Positions 1 to 8,540 of a stretch of 64,000 nucleotides of DNA are shown here, in pieces. The translations under genes were made by a program, and so were the position numbers. Position 1 is the first letter of the stretch. Every line of letters begins with the position of its first letter. The DNA comes from Microvirga arabica (GTDB taxonomy: Bacteria; Pseudomonadota; Alphaproteobacteria; Rhizobiales; Beijerinckiaceae): assembly GCF_016811235.1 (NCBI RefSeq), contig NZ_JAFBID010000007.1:85496-149495 (forward strand), given 5' to 3'. The notes under the pieces were generated by a model. It ran no database searches. It saw only the letters and a program-made list of their open reading frames with translations, and was not told the DNA's origin.

Positions 1-338
1 ATCTCAAGACGATTGACGGTGAGCTCATCGACCTGGAGCCGCCCGCGCAGGAGCGCCGTCCGGCTCCAGACCAGATTGGCGCGGTCGAGGGTGAGCCATA
101 CGCCGTTGCGATCCGCGATGCGCACGTCGCGGATGACGGCATTGGACGAGAGCGCCCCCTCGATGCTGCCGATGTTGACCCGCGTGGCCGGGGTGGAGAG
201 GAGGCGCGAAATCAGGTTGGCCAGAACGCCCTGATCGCTCTGCGCCTGGCTCGGGCGCGAGACGAGGAACCAGGAGGCGACCAGCGCCACGGCGATGAAA
301 ACGGTCAGAAGGGCAAGGGAGCGGATGGGCTTTTTCAT
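1..338 (-). CDS. tamB: TamB, translocation and assembly module inner-membrane subunit (N-terminal part only)
   Basis: Only the first ~112 codons are in the window; the gene runs off the left edge. The protein starts MKKPIRSLALLTVFIAVALV, a single signal-anchor helix, followed by the usual TamB opening: a segment around residues 53-75 with GSIEGALSS and a strand pattern ending in GVWLTLDRANLVWSRTALL. TamB spans the periplasm and works with TamA in delivering proteins or lipids to the outer membrane. The start ATG shares one base with the TGA stop of tamA (TGATG), so the two are translationally coupled. The family call is firm; full length cannot be judged. Confidence 0.88.
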   Translation of the reverse strand, partial: MKKPIRSLALLTVFIAVALVASWFLVSRPSQAQSDQGVLANLISRLLSTPATRVNIGSIEGALSSNAVIRDVRIADRNGVWLTLDRANLVWSRTALLRGRLQVDELTVNRLE

Positions 339-2311
339 CAGAAGGCCTGCCCGATTCCGACATAGATGGCGTAAGATGGATCGCCGCGTTCCCGATTGAC
401 CGGGATCGCAACGTCCAGGCGGATGGGACCTATTCCCGTGTAGTAGCGGAGGCCCAGGCCGGCGCCGACGCGGATGCGCTCGTTGAAGTCCGGATAGCTC
501 GACTCGAAGGCCGTGCCGGCATCGACGAAAGGCACGATGCCGATGGTATCGGTGACCTTGATGCGAGCCTCGAGCGAAGCCTCGAGGAGGCTCCGGCCGC
601 CGACGGGCTCGCCCAGGAAGGTTGGGCTCAACGACCTGTAGGTATAACCGCGCACGGAGCCGCCGCCGCCCGCGAAGAACCGCCGGTTTGCGGGAATCTC
701 ATCGAGATCCGCCCCCACGATGGAGCCGAGGCCGATGCGTCCGGCTAGCACGTAGCGGGACTCCTCGTCGAGCGAGTAATAGGCCGACGCAGTTCCCCGG
801 GCGATGGTGATCGGCACCGAAGAGCCGAGAAATTCCGGATAGGGTGTGACCGAGGCGATGAGCCTGATGCCCTCGGTGGGATTGAGAGCATTGTCGGTCG
901 AATCGTAACTGAGGGAGACCGGCAACCCCACGAGGGTGTAGTCGATCTGTCCGAGCACATCCGTGGTCTGGCCCCGCTCGTACTCGATGCCGCCCTGGAT
1001 CGAGAACGTCTCGCTGAAACGGTGGCGGATGGCGGCGGTCGCGTTGACGAGCCGGCTGGTATAGCCCTCCGTGCGGTCGCGCTCGACGAGGGCATCGACA
1101 AGCAGGTCGTTCCGGGTGCCCCAGAGAGCCGGCTTGAGGAAGCTCGCGCGGAAACGGCCTCCGAGATCGCTCCAGTCGAAATCATCGTCATCGTCCGGGC
1201 GCCCGCCGTCCTCGGTGAGGTAGAAGAGATTGCCCTCGAGCCTCAGCCGCTCGGCGCCGCCGAACAGGTTGCGATGCGCCCAGTAGGCTCTGAGCGCCGG
1301 CCCGTCCGTGGTCGAGTACTGCGCCGATGCCCCGATTACGCGCAGCGGGCGCTCGGTGAGTTCCACGAAGAGTGGCAGGTTTCCATACGCATCGAGGGTT
1401 TCGGCCTCCCTGATCCGCACGGACCCCAGCGCTTCGATCTGGGAGATCGACTTGCGCATGGAGGCGAGCTCCGCCGGCGAGTAGGGATCGCCCGGCTCGG
1501 TGTAGATGAAGGAACGCACCACCGCCGGATCGACGTTCTCGGCCCCCTGGACGATGATGGGGCCGATGCCCGCGCGCGGACCCGGATCGACCGCAAGGCT
1601 CACGTCCATCGCCTGGGCCGGGTGATACACCACGGGCTCACGCCGTTCGACCTTGGCGAAGGGGAGTGACTCGGCGCGGAAATGATCGACAATGCGTGCC
1701 TCGGCGGCCAGGATGTCGGCGGAACGCGCCGGATCCCCCGGCTCGATCTGCACGACCCGCGGCGGCAACTGCCCCGGCGGGAACGGCCGCCCCGTGCGTG
1801 CGTCCAGGACAGACACATCCCGGAGGGCGAATTGAGGACCGGGATCGGCGATGATCTGAACAGGCACGAGAGCCCGCGCGCGGTATGCCGCCGCCGCGCG
1901 CGTCGCGGCTTCGGTGCGCGAGGACAGGAGCGCCAGCGGGACGCCCGCGACATTGATCGCAACGCGGGCGTTATAGTACCCCGCTCCCCAGAGGGCATCG
2001 ATCAGGCGCGGCAGATCGGCCTCCGCACGGGCCACCAAGGCTGCGGCGTCCGGGGGAGGCTCCTCCTGGAGGCTCTGCAGAGTCGACGCATCCTTCAGAA
2101 TTTGCTCGAGATTCTTCGTGTCGCCGACGGCGTAATCCAGGGAGTAAGGCAGGGCCTCGGCGCTGGGTGGGGGCGGCTCATCGCCCCCGCCGAACCAGCC
2201 GAAGAGATCGAACGCGGCGGCATGGTTCGACGGCAAGCCACTGAACAGAACGCCTACCAGGAAGAGAAACGCTGTCCTTCGTATGGTGCTCAACCACAGC
2301 ACTTGAGGCAC
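338..2311 (-). CDS. tamA: TamA / BamA-family outer-membrane assembly factor
   Basis: A 657-residue protein of the Omp85 superfamily. A signal peptide covers about residues 1-33 (hydrophobic AFLFLVGVLFSG, likely cut after AAA). POTRA-type domains follow to about residue 310, then a C-terminal 16-strand barrel domain containing the Omp85 signature near RRFFAGGGGSVRGYTY and ending in aromatic strand residues (YVGIGQAF). It is somewhat longer than enterobacterial TamA. TamA forms the outer-membrane part of the Tam complex. The gene lies directly upstream of tamB and overlaps it by one base, the standard tamAB order, which separates it from the essential BamA. The promoter should lie in the spacer above 2311. 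Confidence 0.92.
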   Translation of the reverse strand: MPQVLWLSTIRRTAFLFLVGVLFSGLPSNHAAAFDLFGWFGGGDEPPPPSAEALPYSLDYAVGDTKNLEQILKDASTLQSLQEEPPPDAAALVARAEADLPRLIDALWGAGYYNARVAINVAGVPLALLSSRTEAATRAAAAYRARALVPVQIIADPGPQFALRDVSVLDARTGRPFPPGQLPPRVVQIEPGDPARSADILAAEARIVDHFRAESLPFAKVERREPVVYHPAQAMDVSLAVDPGPRAGIGPIIVQGAENVDPAVVRSFIYTEPGDPYSPAELASMRKSISQIEALGSVRIREAETLDAYGNLPLFVELTERPLRVIGASAQYSTTDGPALRAYWAHRNLFGGAERLRLEGNLFYLTEDGGRPDDDDDFDWSDLGGRFRASFLKPALWGTRNDLLVDALVERDRTEGYTSRLVNATAAIRHRFSETFSIQGGIEYERGQTTDVLGQIDYTLVGLPVSLSYDSTDNALNPTEGIRLIASVTPYPEFLGSSVPITIARGTASAYYSLDEESRYVLAGRIGLGSIVGADLDEIPANRRFFAGGGGSVRGYTYRSLSPTFLGEPVGGRSLLEASLEARIKVTDTIGIVPFVDAGTAFESSYPDFNERIRVGAGLGLRYYTGIGPIRLDVAIPVNRERGDPSYAIYVGIGQAF

Positions 2312-2924
2312 TCTCTCCCTGAGACGGAACTGCTTCTTGATTTCGCGGCATGCCTTGGGCGTTCCCGGAGACGTGCTGCAATCTGTCGAGGTTCGTAACT
2401 AACCATAGTTTCCCTAGCGGCAAAACCCCAGCCAGACGATTTCAAGTTGATTGTTGATGAAACACATCGGCAGAAAGCGGACGCGAGGAATACATCCATA
2501 TCCTGCATTGCGCTCGGAGCCTGCAGGAAAAAGATGCTGCAGCAAACCACCTCAATTCTGCCGGGATATTGCCACTTTCCGGACACTTCATATAAGTGAC
2601 TTTGCTCGAATGATCATGCATTTCGCTCAAGCGTCATTGTTTCACATGAAACAGAGACACCTGGTCTTTGCTCCTTCATACCTCCGATGGCCAAGCCTGA
2701 TTGACCACCCAATCCAAGAGGTGTAATTTTCAGGGCAGCTGCAGGCAAAAAAACAAGTTGCTGCGATGTAAAGAGCAACTGCCTCACAGCCGATGCTGAT
2801 TGTTATGTGCGTTTTGGTTGCGGCTTCTTTTGTAATGTCTCAATCAAAACAGAACTACGACGCAAGATAGAGTTGCGCCTTCTGCTTCAGATCCGCAGCC
2901 TGCTTAAGGCAAGGATGGTGAGGA
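2312..2924. other. 613-bp divergent intergenic region between tamA and the cox operon
   Basis: This spacer separates the minus-strand tamA from the plus-strand oxidase operon and is visibly richer in A+T than its surroundings. Short open frames at 2290-2586 and 2451-2726 have no recognisable protein character and no good ribosome site. It should hold both promoters. The one strong signal is the palindrome at 2638-2653, listed separately. A weaker inverted repeat, GTTGCT ... AGCAAC, lies at about 2757-2779. I found no convincing FNR/FixK box. Confidence 0.6.
2638..2653. promoter_or_regulatory. parS-like 16-bp palindrome (candidate ParB-binding site)
   Basis: The sequence TGTTTCACATGAAACA has 7-bp perfect arms around a 2-bp centre. 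It differs from the widely conserved bacterial parS core TGTTTCACGTGAAACA at one base. It sits mid-spacer between tamA and coxM. No parA or parB gene is in the window. An operator for an unrelated regulator of the oxidase operon is the main alternative. Confidence 0.45.
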
Positions 2925-3752
2925 ATGGCCGTAGCGCTCATCCTGGTTCTGGTCGCTCTCGGATCAGTCGTCTTCCACCTCGTGAGTCCCTGGTGGTGGA
3001 CGCCGATTGCTTCGAACTGGCACTACATCGACAATACGATCATTATTACCTTCTGGATCACCGGCGCGGTGTTCGTCGCCGTGATCCTCTTCATGGCCTA
3101 CTGCGTCTACCGCTTCCGTCATCAGGCCGGACGGCAAGCTCATTACGAGCCCGAGAACAAGCGTCTGGAATGGTGGCTGACCATCGTCACAGGGGTTGGC
3201 GTCGCCGCCATGCTGGCGCCTGGCCTCTTCGTCTGGCAGCAGTTCATCACCGTGCCCGACGATGCAACCGATATCGAGATCTTCGGCCAGCAGTGGCAAT
3301 GGAGCTTCCGACTGCCCGGACCGGACGGCCAGCTCGCCACATCCGACACGCGCCTGATCAGCCCTGACAATCCGCTCGGCCTCAATCGCGACGATCCGAA
3401 CTCGCAGGATGATGTGGTCGTTGAGGGCGGAGAACTGCATCTGCCGGTCAACAGACCCGTCAAGGCGCTTCTGCGCTCCCCCGACGTCCTCCATAACTTC
3501 TACGTACCGGAGTTCCGGGCCAAGATGGATCTGGTGCCCGGACAGATCTCCTACATCTGGTTCACGCCAACACGAACCGGGACCTTCGAGATTCTTTGCG
3601 CCGAACTGTGCGGCGTCGGCCATCCGCAGATGCGCGGAAAGGTCGTCGTTCAGGAGGAGAGCGAATACCAGGCATGGCTGCAGGATCAGGTATCGACGAG
3701 CTTCGCGCGCCTGACGCCGGGCACTAAGAGTGAGACTGCGATGTCTGATTAA
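2925..3752 (+). CDS. coxM: Cytochrome c oxidase subunit II (alternative aa3-type, CoxM-like)
   Basis: A 275-residue subunit II that takes electrons from cytochrome c at the periplasmic CuA centre. Hydrophobic segments lie at about residues 1-20, 37-62 and 84-105. The conserved aromatic loop GQQWQWSF is at 121-128. All CuA ligands are present: His190 (VLHNF), Cys225, Glu227 and Cys229 (CAELC), His233 and Met236 (GHPQM). The order II-I-III-III-IV matches coxMNOP of Bradyrhizobium rather than the standard coxBAC locus with its assembly genes, so the symbol is assigned by architecture. First gene of a tight five-gene operon; the ATG at 2925 follows an AAGGATGGTGAGGA region. Confidence 0.88.
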   Translation: MAVALILVLVALGSVVFHLVSPWWWTPIASNWHYIDNTIIITFWITGAVFVAVILFMAYCVYRFRHQAGRQAHYEPENKRLEWWLTIVTGVGVAAMLAPGLFVWQQFITVPDDATDIEIFGQQWQWSFRLPGPDGQLATSDTRLISPDNPLGLNRDDPNSQDDVVVEGGELHLPVNRPVKALLRSPDVLHNFYVPEFRAKMDLVPGQISYIWFTPTRTGTFEILCAELCGVGHPQMRGKVVVQEESEYQAWLQDQVSTSFARLTPGTKSETAMSD

Positions 3753-3788
3753 TCGGAGAGAAGCGCGAGCGCCGGGGAGTAAGTCCTG

Positions 3789-5570
3789 ATGGTTGATGTC
3801 CCACTTGGGTCGACAGGAGTTGTCGCAGCGCCCGATGTCGAGGATGTCGAGCTCTACCACCCGCACAGCTGGGTGACGAAATACGTCTTCAGCCAGGACG
3901 CGAAGATTATCGCTATCCAGTACTCTTTTGTGGCCCTGTCTGTCGGCCTCATTGCCCTTGTTCTGTCATGGCTGATGCGCCTGCAACTGGGATTTCCCGG
4001 CGTCTTCTCATTCATCGACGCCAATGCCTATTACCAGTTCATCACCATGCACGGCATGATGATGGTGGTGTACGTGCTCACCGCGCTCTTTCTCGGCGGC
4101 TTTGGCAACTACCTCATCCCGCTGATGATCGGCGCGCGCGACATGGTCTTTCCCTATGTCAACATGCTGAGCTTCTGGATCTATCTTCTGGCTGTGCTCA
4201 TCCTCGTGGCAAGCTTCTTCGTGCCGGGAGGCCCCACGGGAGCGGGCTGGACGCTCTACCCGCCGCAGGCCATCACGACGGGTACGCCGGGCGGTCAGGA
4301 GTGGGGCATCATCCTGATGCTCGTGTCGCTGATGGTCTTCATCATCGGCTTCACCATGGGCGGCCTCAACTACGTGGTGACGGTGCTGCAGGCCCGCGCG
4401 CGCGGCATGACGCTGATGCGCATGCCGCTCACCGTTTGGGGCATCTTCACGGCCAGCTTCATGGCACTCCTCGCCTTCCCTGCCCTGTTCGTCGGCGCCG
4501 TGATGATGCTCTTCGATCGAACGCTCGGCACCAGCTTCTTCATGCCCGCCATGGTCGAGATGGGACAGCCTCTCGACCGCAACGGCGGCAGCCCCCTGCT
4601 CTTCCAGCACCTCTTCTGGTTCTTCGGGCATCCGGAGGTCTACATCGTCGCCCTGCCGGCCTTCGGCATCGTGTCCGACCTCATCAGCACCCATGCAAGG
4701 CGCAACATCTTCGGCTATCGCATGATGGTCTGGGCTCTGCTCGCCATTGGGGCGCTGAGCTTCATCGTCTGGGCCCACCACATGTATGTGAGCGGCATGA
4801 ACCCATATTTCGGGTTCTTCTTCGCCACCACGACACTCATCATTGCCGTGCCGACAGCGATCAAGGTCTATAACTGGATTCTCACGCTCTGGCGGGGAGA
4901 CATCCACCTCACCGTCCCCATGCTGTTCGCTCTTGCCTTCATCGTCACCTTCGTGAACGGCGGCCTCACGGGCCTTTTCCTCGGCAACGTGGTCGTGGAC
5001 GTTCCACTGTCGGACACCATGTTCGTGGTCGCGCATTTCCACATGGTCATGGGCGTGGCACCGATCCTGGTGATCTTCGGCGCAATCTACCATTGGTACC
5101 CGAAGGTGACCGGGCGCATGCTGAACGATGGGCTTGGCAAGCTCCACTTCTGGGTCACGTTTCTCGGTGCCTACGCGATCTTCTTCCCCATGCATTATCT
5201 TGGTCTGATAGGCATCCCGCGTCGCTACCATGACATCGCAGACATGGCCTTCGTGCCTCCCTCTGCGCACACGCTCAATGCCTTCATCACCATCGTGGCG
5301 CTGATCGTCGGCGCAGCCCAACTGGTCTTCGTGTTCAATCTGTTCTGGAGCCTGCGGTACGGCAGGGTGGCTGGCGGCAACCCCTGGCGGGCCACCACCC
5401 TCGAATGGCAGACGCCCGAAACCCCGCCACCCCACGGCAACTGGGGCAAGGACCTGCCCGTCGTCTATCGTTGGGCCTACGATTACAGCGTACCGGGCGC
5501 GGATCAGGATTTCCTGCCACAGAACCAGCCGGGGCTGACACGAGCAATTCCGGAGCCGGGACATGGGTAG
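3789..5570 (+). CDS. coxN: Cytochrome c oxidase subunit I (CoxN-like)
   Basis: The 593-residue catalytic haem-copper subunit. Metal ligands are all visible: His88 and His418 for low-spin haem, His416 for high-spin haem, and His281, His330 and His331 for CuB. Tyr285 of HPEVY would form the usual cross-link to His281. The D-channel glutamate (Glu283), the channel motif GGFGNYLIPLMIGARDM (residues 103-119) and the K-channel lysine (Lys359 in PTAIKVYNW) are intact, so this is an A1-type proton-pumping oxidase by sequence. About twelve membrane helices are expected. It starts 36 bases after coxM and its last codons overlap coxO. Confidence 0.95.
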   Translation: MVDVPLGSTGVVAAPDVEDVELYHPHSWVTKYVFSQDAKIIAIQYSFVALSVGLIALVLSWLMRLQLGFPGVFSFIDANAYYQFITMHGMMMVVYVLTALFLGGFGNYLIPLMIGARDMVFPYVNMLSFWIYLLAVLILVASFFVPGGPTGAGWTLYPPQAITTGTPGGQEWGIILMLVSLMVFIIGFTMGGLNYVVTVLQARARGMTLMRMPLTVWGIFTASFMALLAFPALFVGAVMMLFDRTLGTSFFMPAMVEMGQPLDRNGGSPLLFQHLFWFFGHPEVYIVALPAFGIVSDLISTHARRNIFGYRMMVWALLAIGALSFIVWAHHMYVSGMNPYFGFFFATTTLIIAVPTAIKVYNWILTLWRGDIHLTVPMLFALAFIVTFVNGGLTGLFLGNVVVDVPLSDTMFVVAHFHMVMGVAPILVIFGAIYHWYPKVTGRMLNDGLGKLHFWVTFLGAYAIFFPMHYLGLIGIPRRYHDIADMAFVPPSAHTLNAFITIVALIVGAAQLVFVFNLFWSLRYGRVAGGNPWRATTLEWQTPETPPPHGNWGKDLPVVYRWAYDYSVPGADQDFLPQNQPGLTRAIPEPGHG

Positions 5571-6267
5571 CATCCTGTTCTTCCTGAGCATCCTGGCGAT
5601 CATCGCGACATGGTGGCTCTCACGACAGGGCTTGGCATCCAAGCCGTGGCTCGAGCAAGGCGAAGCGGCTGTTCTTCCGAACATCCCTGTTCAAACCACG
5701 GATCCGGCAACAATCGGGCTGCGCGTCTTCTTGGCCGTCGTCGGCTCCTTCTTCGCGCTTTTCATCAGCGCCTATGCGATGCGCATGCAGCTCCCCCACT
5801 GGCGCTCACTGCCGCTTCCGCCGATCCTGTGGCTCAACACGATCATGATCGCCTTGAGCAGCATCGCCCTTCACGGTGCGACGGTCGCCGTGCGCCGCGG
5901 CGAGAGAAGCGAACTCAAGGTGAGCCTGCTTGCAGCGGGTATCGCGGCCCTTGCCTTCCTTTCGGGGCAGCTCGTTGCCTGGCAGCAGCTGGCGAGCGAA
6001 GGTTATGGCCTCACGATCAATCCAGCCAATGACTTCTTCTACGTCCTGACTGGAGCGCACGGCCTTCATCTCGTGGGCGGGCTGGTGGTCCTGGCTCGGA
6101 CCGCCGGAAAAGCATGGCGCGGGCCCACAACCGAGCGGCTGCGCCTGCCGGTGGAGCTTTGCGCCACATACTGGCACTTCCTGCTCCTCCTCTGGCTTGT
6201 TCTCCTGAGCATCTGGACGGGTTGGGCCGGCGAGTTCATCGACATCTGTCGGCAGCTGCTGACGTGA
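5563..6267 (+). CDS. coxO: Cytochrome c oxidase subunit III-like protein (CoxO-like)
   Basis: A 234-residue membrane protein of the subunit III superfamily, with about six or seven hydrophobic helices. Recognisable family features are the GAHGLHLVGGLVVL segment (about residues 166-179) and the late CATYWHFLLLLWL helix. An extra N-terminal helix and a 35-residue soluble linker precede the conserved part. Its ATG overlaps the end of coxN by eight bases, implying translational coupling. Subunit III stabilises proton pumping by subunit I. It is one of two consecutive subunit III paralogues, as in the coxMNOP arrangement. Confidence 0.82.
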   Translation: MGSILFFLSILAIIATWWLSRQGLASKPWLEQGEAAVLPNIPVQTTDPATIGLRVFLAVVGSFFALFISAYAMRMQLPHWRSLPLPPILWLNTIMIALSSIALHGATVAVRRGERSELKVSLLAAGIAALAFLSGQLVAWQQLASEGYGLTINPANDFFYVLTGAHGLHLVGGLVVLARTAGKAWRGPTTERLRLPVELCATYWHFLLLLWLVLLSIWTGWAGEFIDICRQLLT

Positions 6268-6281
6268 GAGGATCTCTGCCC

Positions 6282-7004
6282 ATGGCGGAACAGGCTGCGA
6301 CCGATACCTCCCACGCCTATCCCGAGGCCTCGGGCCTGCGGAGCATCGCGGCCGACTTTTCTTCCGACCGGCAGGCTTTCAGGAACGTCTCCTGGGGAAA
6401 GGCCATGATGTGGATCTTTCTCCTCAGCGACACCTTCGTGTTCAGCTGCTTCCTGATTTCCTACATGACGGCGCGCATGTCCACGACGGTGCCATGGCCT
6501 AATGCGAGCGAGGTCTTCGCCCTGACCATCGGCGGCGTGACCTTGCCCCTCATCCTGATCGCGATCATGACCTTCGTGCTGATCAGCAGCAGCGGCACCA
6601 TGGCCATGGCGGTGAACTACGCCTATCGCCGCGATCGTCGAAAGACCGCGATCCTGATGCTGGTGACGGCCCTTCTCGGAGCAGCTTTCGTGGGCATGCA
6701 GGCCTTCGAGTGGTCCAAGCTGATCCATGAGGGCGTGCGTCCATGGTCCAACGCATGGGGAGCAGCGCAATTCGGCTCCAGCTTCTTCATGATCACGGGC
6801 TTTCACGGCACGCACGTGAGCTTTGGCGTGCTGTTCCTCCTGATCGTCACCAGGAAGGTTTGGCGGGGCGACTACGATCAGGAAAGGCGCGGCTTCTTCA
6901 CAAGTCGCAGGGGGAACTACGAGTCCGTCGAGATCATGGGACTCTACTGGCACTTCGTCGACCTGGTCTGGGTCTTCATCTTTGCCTTCTTCTATCTCTG
7001 GTGA
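6282..7004 (+). CDS. coxP: Cytochrome c oxidase subunit III-like protein (CoxP-like)
   Basis: The second subunit III homologue, 240 residues. The ATG at 6282 (MAEQAATDTS) is preferred; the open frame continues upstream to 6114 but that part lies inside coxO. Conserved subunit III elements include WGKAMMWIFLLSDTFVF near the N terminus, GMQAFEWSKL, GFHGTHVSFGVLFLL and the C-terminal GLYWHFVDLVWVFIF. Five or six helices are expected. The tandem pair of subunit III genes suggests either a heteromeric accessory subunit or a split of ancestral roles. It lies 14 bases after coxO. Confidence 0.87.
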   Translation: MAEQAATDTSHAYPEASGLRSIAADFSSDRQAFRNVSWGKAMMWIFLLSDTFVFSCFLISYMTARMSTTVPWPNASEVFALTIGGVTLPLILIAIMTFVLISSSGTMAMAVNYAYRRDRRKTAILMLVTALLGAAFVGMQAFEWSKLIHEGVRPWSNAWGAAQFGSSFFMITGFHGTHVSFGVLFLLIVTRKVWRGDYDQERRGFFTSRRGNYESVEIMGLYWHFVDLVWVFIFAFFYLW

Positions 7005-7012
7005 GTACGGTC

Positions 7013-7348
7013 ATGGCACAGGCATCCGCCCATGGGCAGGGACAGCAGCATCCAATAAGGCTTTATCTCGTGGTCTGGATCTGGCTGTTCGCCTTAAGCG
7101 CCTGCTCGTACTTCGTCGACTACTTCCAGTTTGAAGGCCTTTTGCGATACTCCCTCATTCTCCTCTTCATGATGCTGAAGGCCGGGCTCATCATGGCCGT
7201 CTTCATGCACATGGCCTGGGAGCGCCTGTCACTGGTCTATGCCATCCTGGTGCCGATCAGCGCCGTACTGGTTTTTGTGGCGATCATGGTGCTGGAATCG
7301 GATTACACGCTCCTGTCACGGCTCTCGTTCTTCGGGCCAGGCACCTGA
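7013..7348 (+). CDS. Cytochrome c oxidase subunit IV family small membrane protein
   Basis: A 111-residue protein with three predicted membrane helices and the pattern MMLKAGLIMAVFMHMAWE, typical of the prokaryotic subunit IV (CyoD/CtaF-like) family. It is the last gene of the oxidase operon. The ATG at 7013 is used here. An in-frame GTG at 7001 overlapping the coxP stop (GTGA) would add four residues and couple the two genes. A terminator hairpin follows at 7357. It probably helps assembly or stability of the oxidase. Confidence 0.8.
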   Translation: MAQASAHGQGQQHPIRLYLVVWIWLFALSACSYFVDYFQFEGLLRYSLILLFMMLKAGLIMAVFMHMAWERLSLVYAILVPISAVLVFVAIMVLESDYTLLSRLSFFGPGT

Positions 7349-7356
7349 TCGGCGAG

Positions 7357-7382
7357 AGGCGGCCTGATCGAGGGCCGCCTTT
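7357..7382 (+). terminator. Intrinsic terminator of the cox operon
   Basis: Arms AGGCGGCC (7357-7364) and GGCCGCCT (7373-7380) enclose an 8-base loop and are followed by a short T run (TTTGCCTT). It lies nine bases after the last oxidase gene. It may also act on the converging DUF2189 gene. Confidence 0.75.
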
Positions 7383-7400
7383 GCCTTATCAGAACGTCAA

Positions 7401-8225
7401 TCATGCGGCAGGATGCGCCTCGTCGGGATGAGGCGGCTCCACGACCCGGCGATACAGATGCCAGGTGGCGTGCCCAAGCACGGGCATCACGATGGCCAGG
7501 CCCACGAAGAGCGGGAGCGACCCGACAAGGAGCCCTGCCGCCACGATCAGGCCCCACAGAGCCATCGTGAGTGGGTTCATCACCACCGCCTTGACCGACG
7601 TGTAAATCGCCACAGCCACTCCGACATCCCGGTCGAGGAGAAGCGGGAACGAGATGACGCTGATGCTCAACACCGCAACGGCGAAGCAGAACCCGAGAAT
7701 GTTGCCGATGACGATCAGCCTCATGCCCTCGGAGGTTGCGAGTACCTGATTGACGAATTGGGAGTAGGACGCGGGCACCTCATAACCGAAGATGGATTGG
7801 TACAGCATGCGCGCCGATGTCAGCCATACGAGGAAGATCACAAGCAGCACCACGCCCAGAGCGGCAATCGACGGGATCGACGGTGACTTGAGGACGTCGA
7901 AAGCATCCTGCCAGGTGGTGGTCAGGCCAAGTTCCCGCCGCCTGCTGATCTCGTAAAGGCCGATGGCCGCGAACGGGCCCACCAGAGCAAAGCCCGATGC
8001 CAGCGGATAAAGCAGTGGCAGCGCATTGTTGCTGAACGTCAATGCTGCAAGGCACACGCCGATGATGGGATAGATCAATCCGAGAAAGACCAGGTGGGAC
8101 GGCATCGCCCAGAAATCGTCGAATCCTTTTGCCAGTGCCTCCTTCAGGTCGGCGGGCGTGATCTTCCTGACGACGGGCTGGGCCGGGGTCTCGGTCGCAC
8201 CGGCAACAACGTGAAAATGAGCCAT
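7401..8225 (-). CDS. DUF2189 family integral membrane protein
   Basis: A 274-residue protein with about six hydrophobic helices. After a soluble N terminus it has the DUF2189 opening (ITPADLKEALAKGFDDF) and the segment LGLIYPIIGVCLAAL; the GPFAAIGLYEISRRRELG loop near residue 85 is characteristic. Family members often sit beside cytochrome oxidase genes in alphaproteobacteria, as here, though no biochemical role is established. A strong ribosome site (GGAGGAG) precedes the ATG. It converges on the cox operon terminator. Confidence 0.82.
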   Translation of the reverse strand: MAHFHVVAGATETPAQPVVRKITPADLKEALAKGFDDFWAMPSHLVFLGLIYPIIGVCLAALTFSNNALPLLYPLASGFALVGPFAAIGLYEISRRRELGLTTTWQDAFDVLKSPSIPSIAALGVVLLVIFLVWLTSARMLYQSIFGYEVPASYSQFVNQVLATSEGMRLIVIGNILGFCFAVAVLSISVISFPLLLDRDVGVAVAIYTSVKAVVMNPLTMALWGLIVAAGLLVGSLPLFVGLAIVMPVLGHATWHLYRRVVEPPHPDEAHPAA

Positions 8226-8540
8226 AACCGCTCCTCCAGGGATGAACCTTGGCAGCTGAAATCACGGCCTGCGCGACGGTCACGCATAACCGTAACCTGT
8301 GCAATGAATATACGCTCGAACTAGAAGGATGTCGCCCTTGAAAGGATTCTCAAGCGGCAGAGCGAATATTTGCATCCTTCGAGATCCGGGCCGCTCCGAC
8401 GGCACCGACCGCCAGGATCCCGTTTTCCAGTCACCCTCTTGCAGTTCGGCCATCCCCCGTGCTTGGGTCTGCGGCAGGAGTTGCAGGCGCCGATGATTCA
8501 TGCAGCGCCTCCCTAGAATTCGACGAAGACGAGGCCTCCA
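8226..8540. other. 315-bp divergent spacer between the DUF2189 gene and tam
   Basis: I see no convincing gene. A plus-strand frame from about 8329 (ATG after GAAGG, ~55 codons) and several minus-strand frames lack protein-like composition. The region should contain the promoters of both flanking genes. Confidence 0.5.

Noticed and set aside
2415..2470. Possible FNR/FixK box (TTGATTGTTGATGAA) upstream of the oxidase operon
   Set aside because: The right half does not match ATCAA; the dyad is poor and lies closer to tamA than to coxM.
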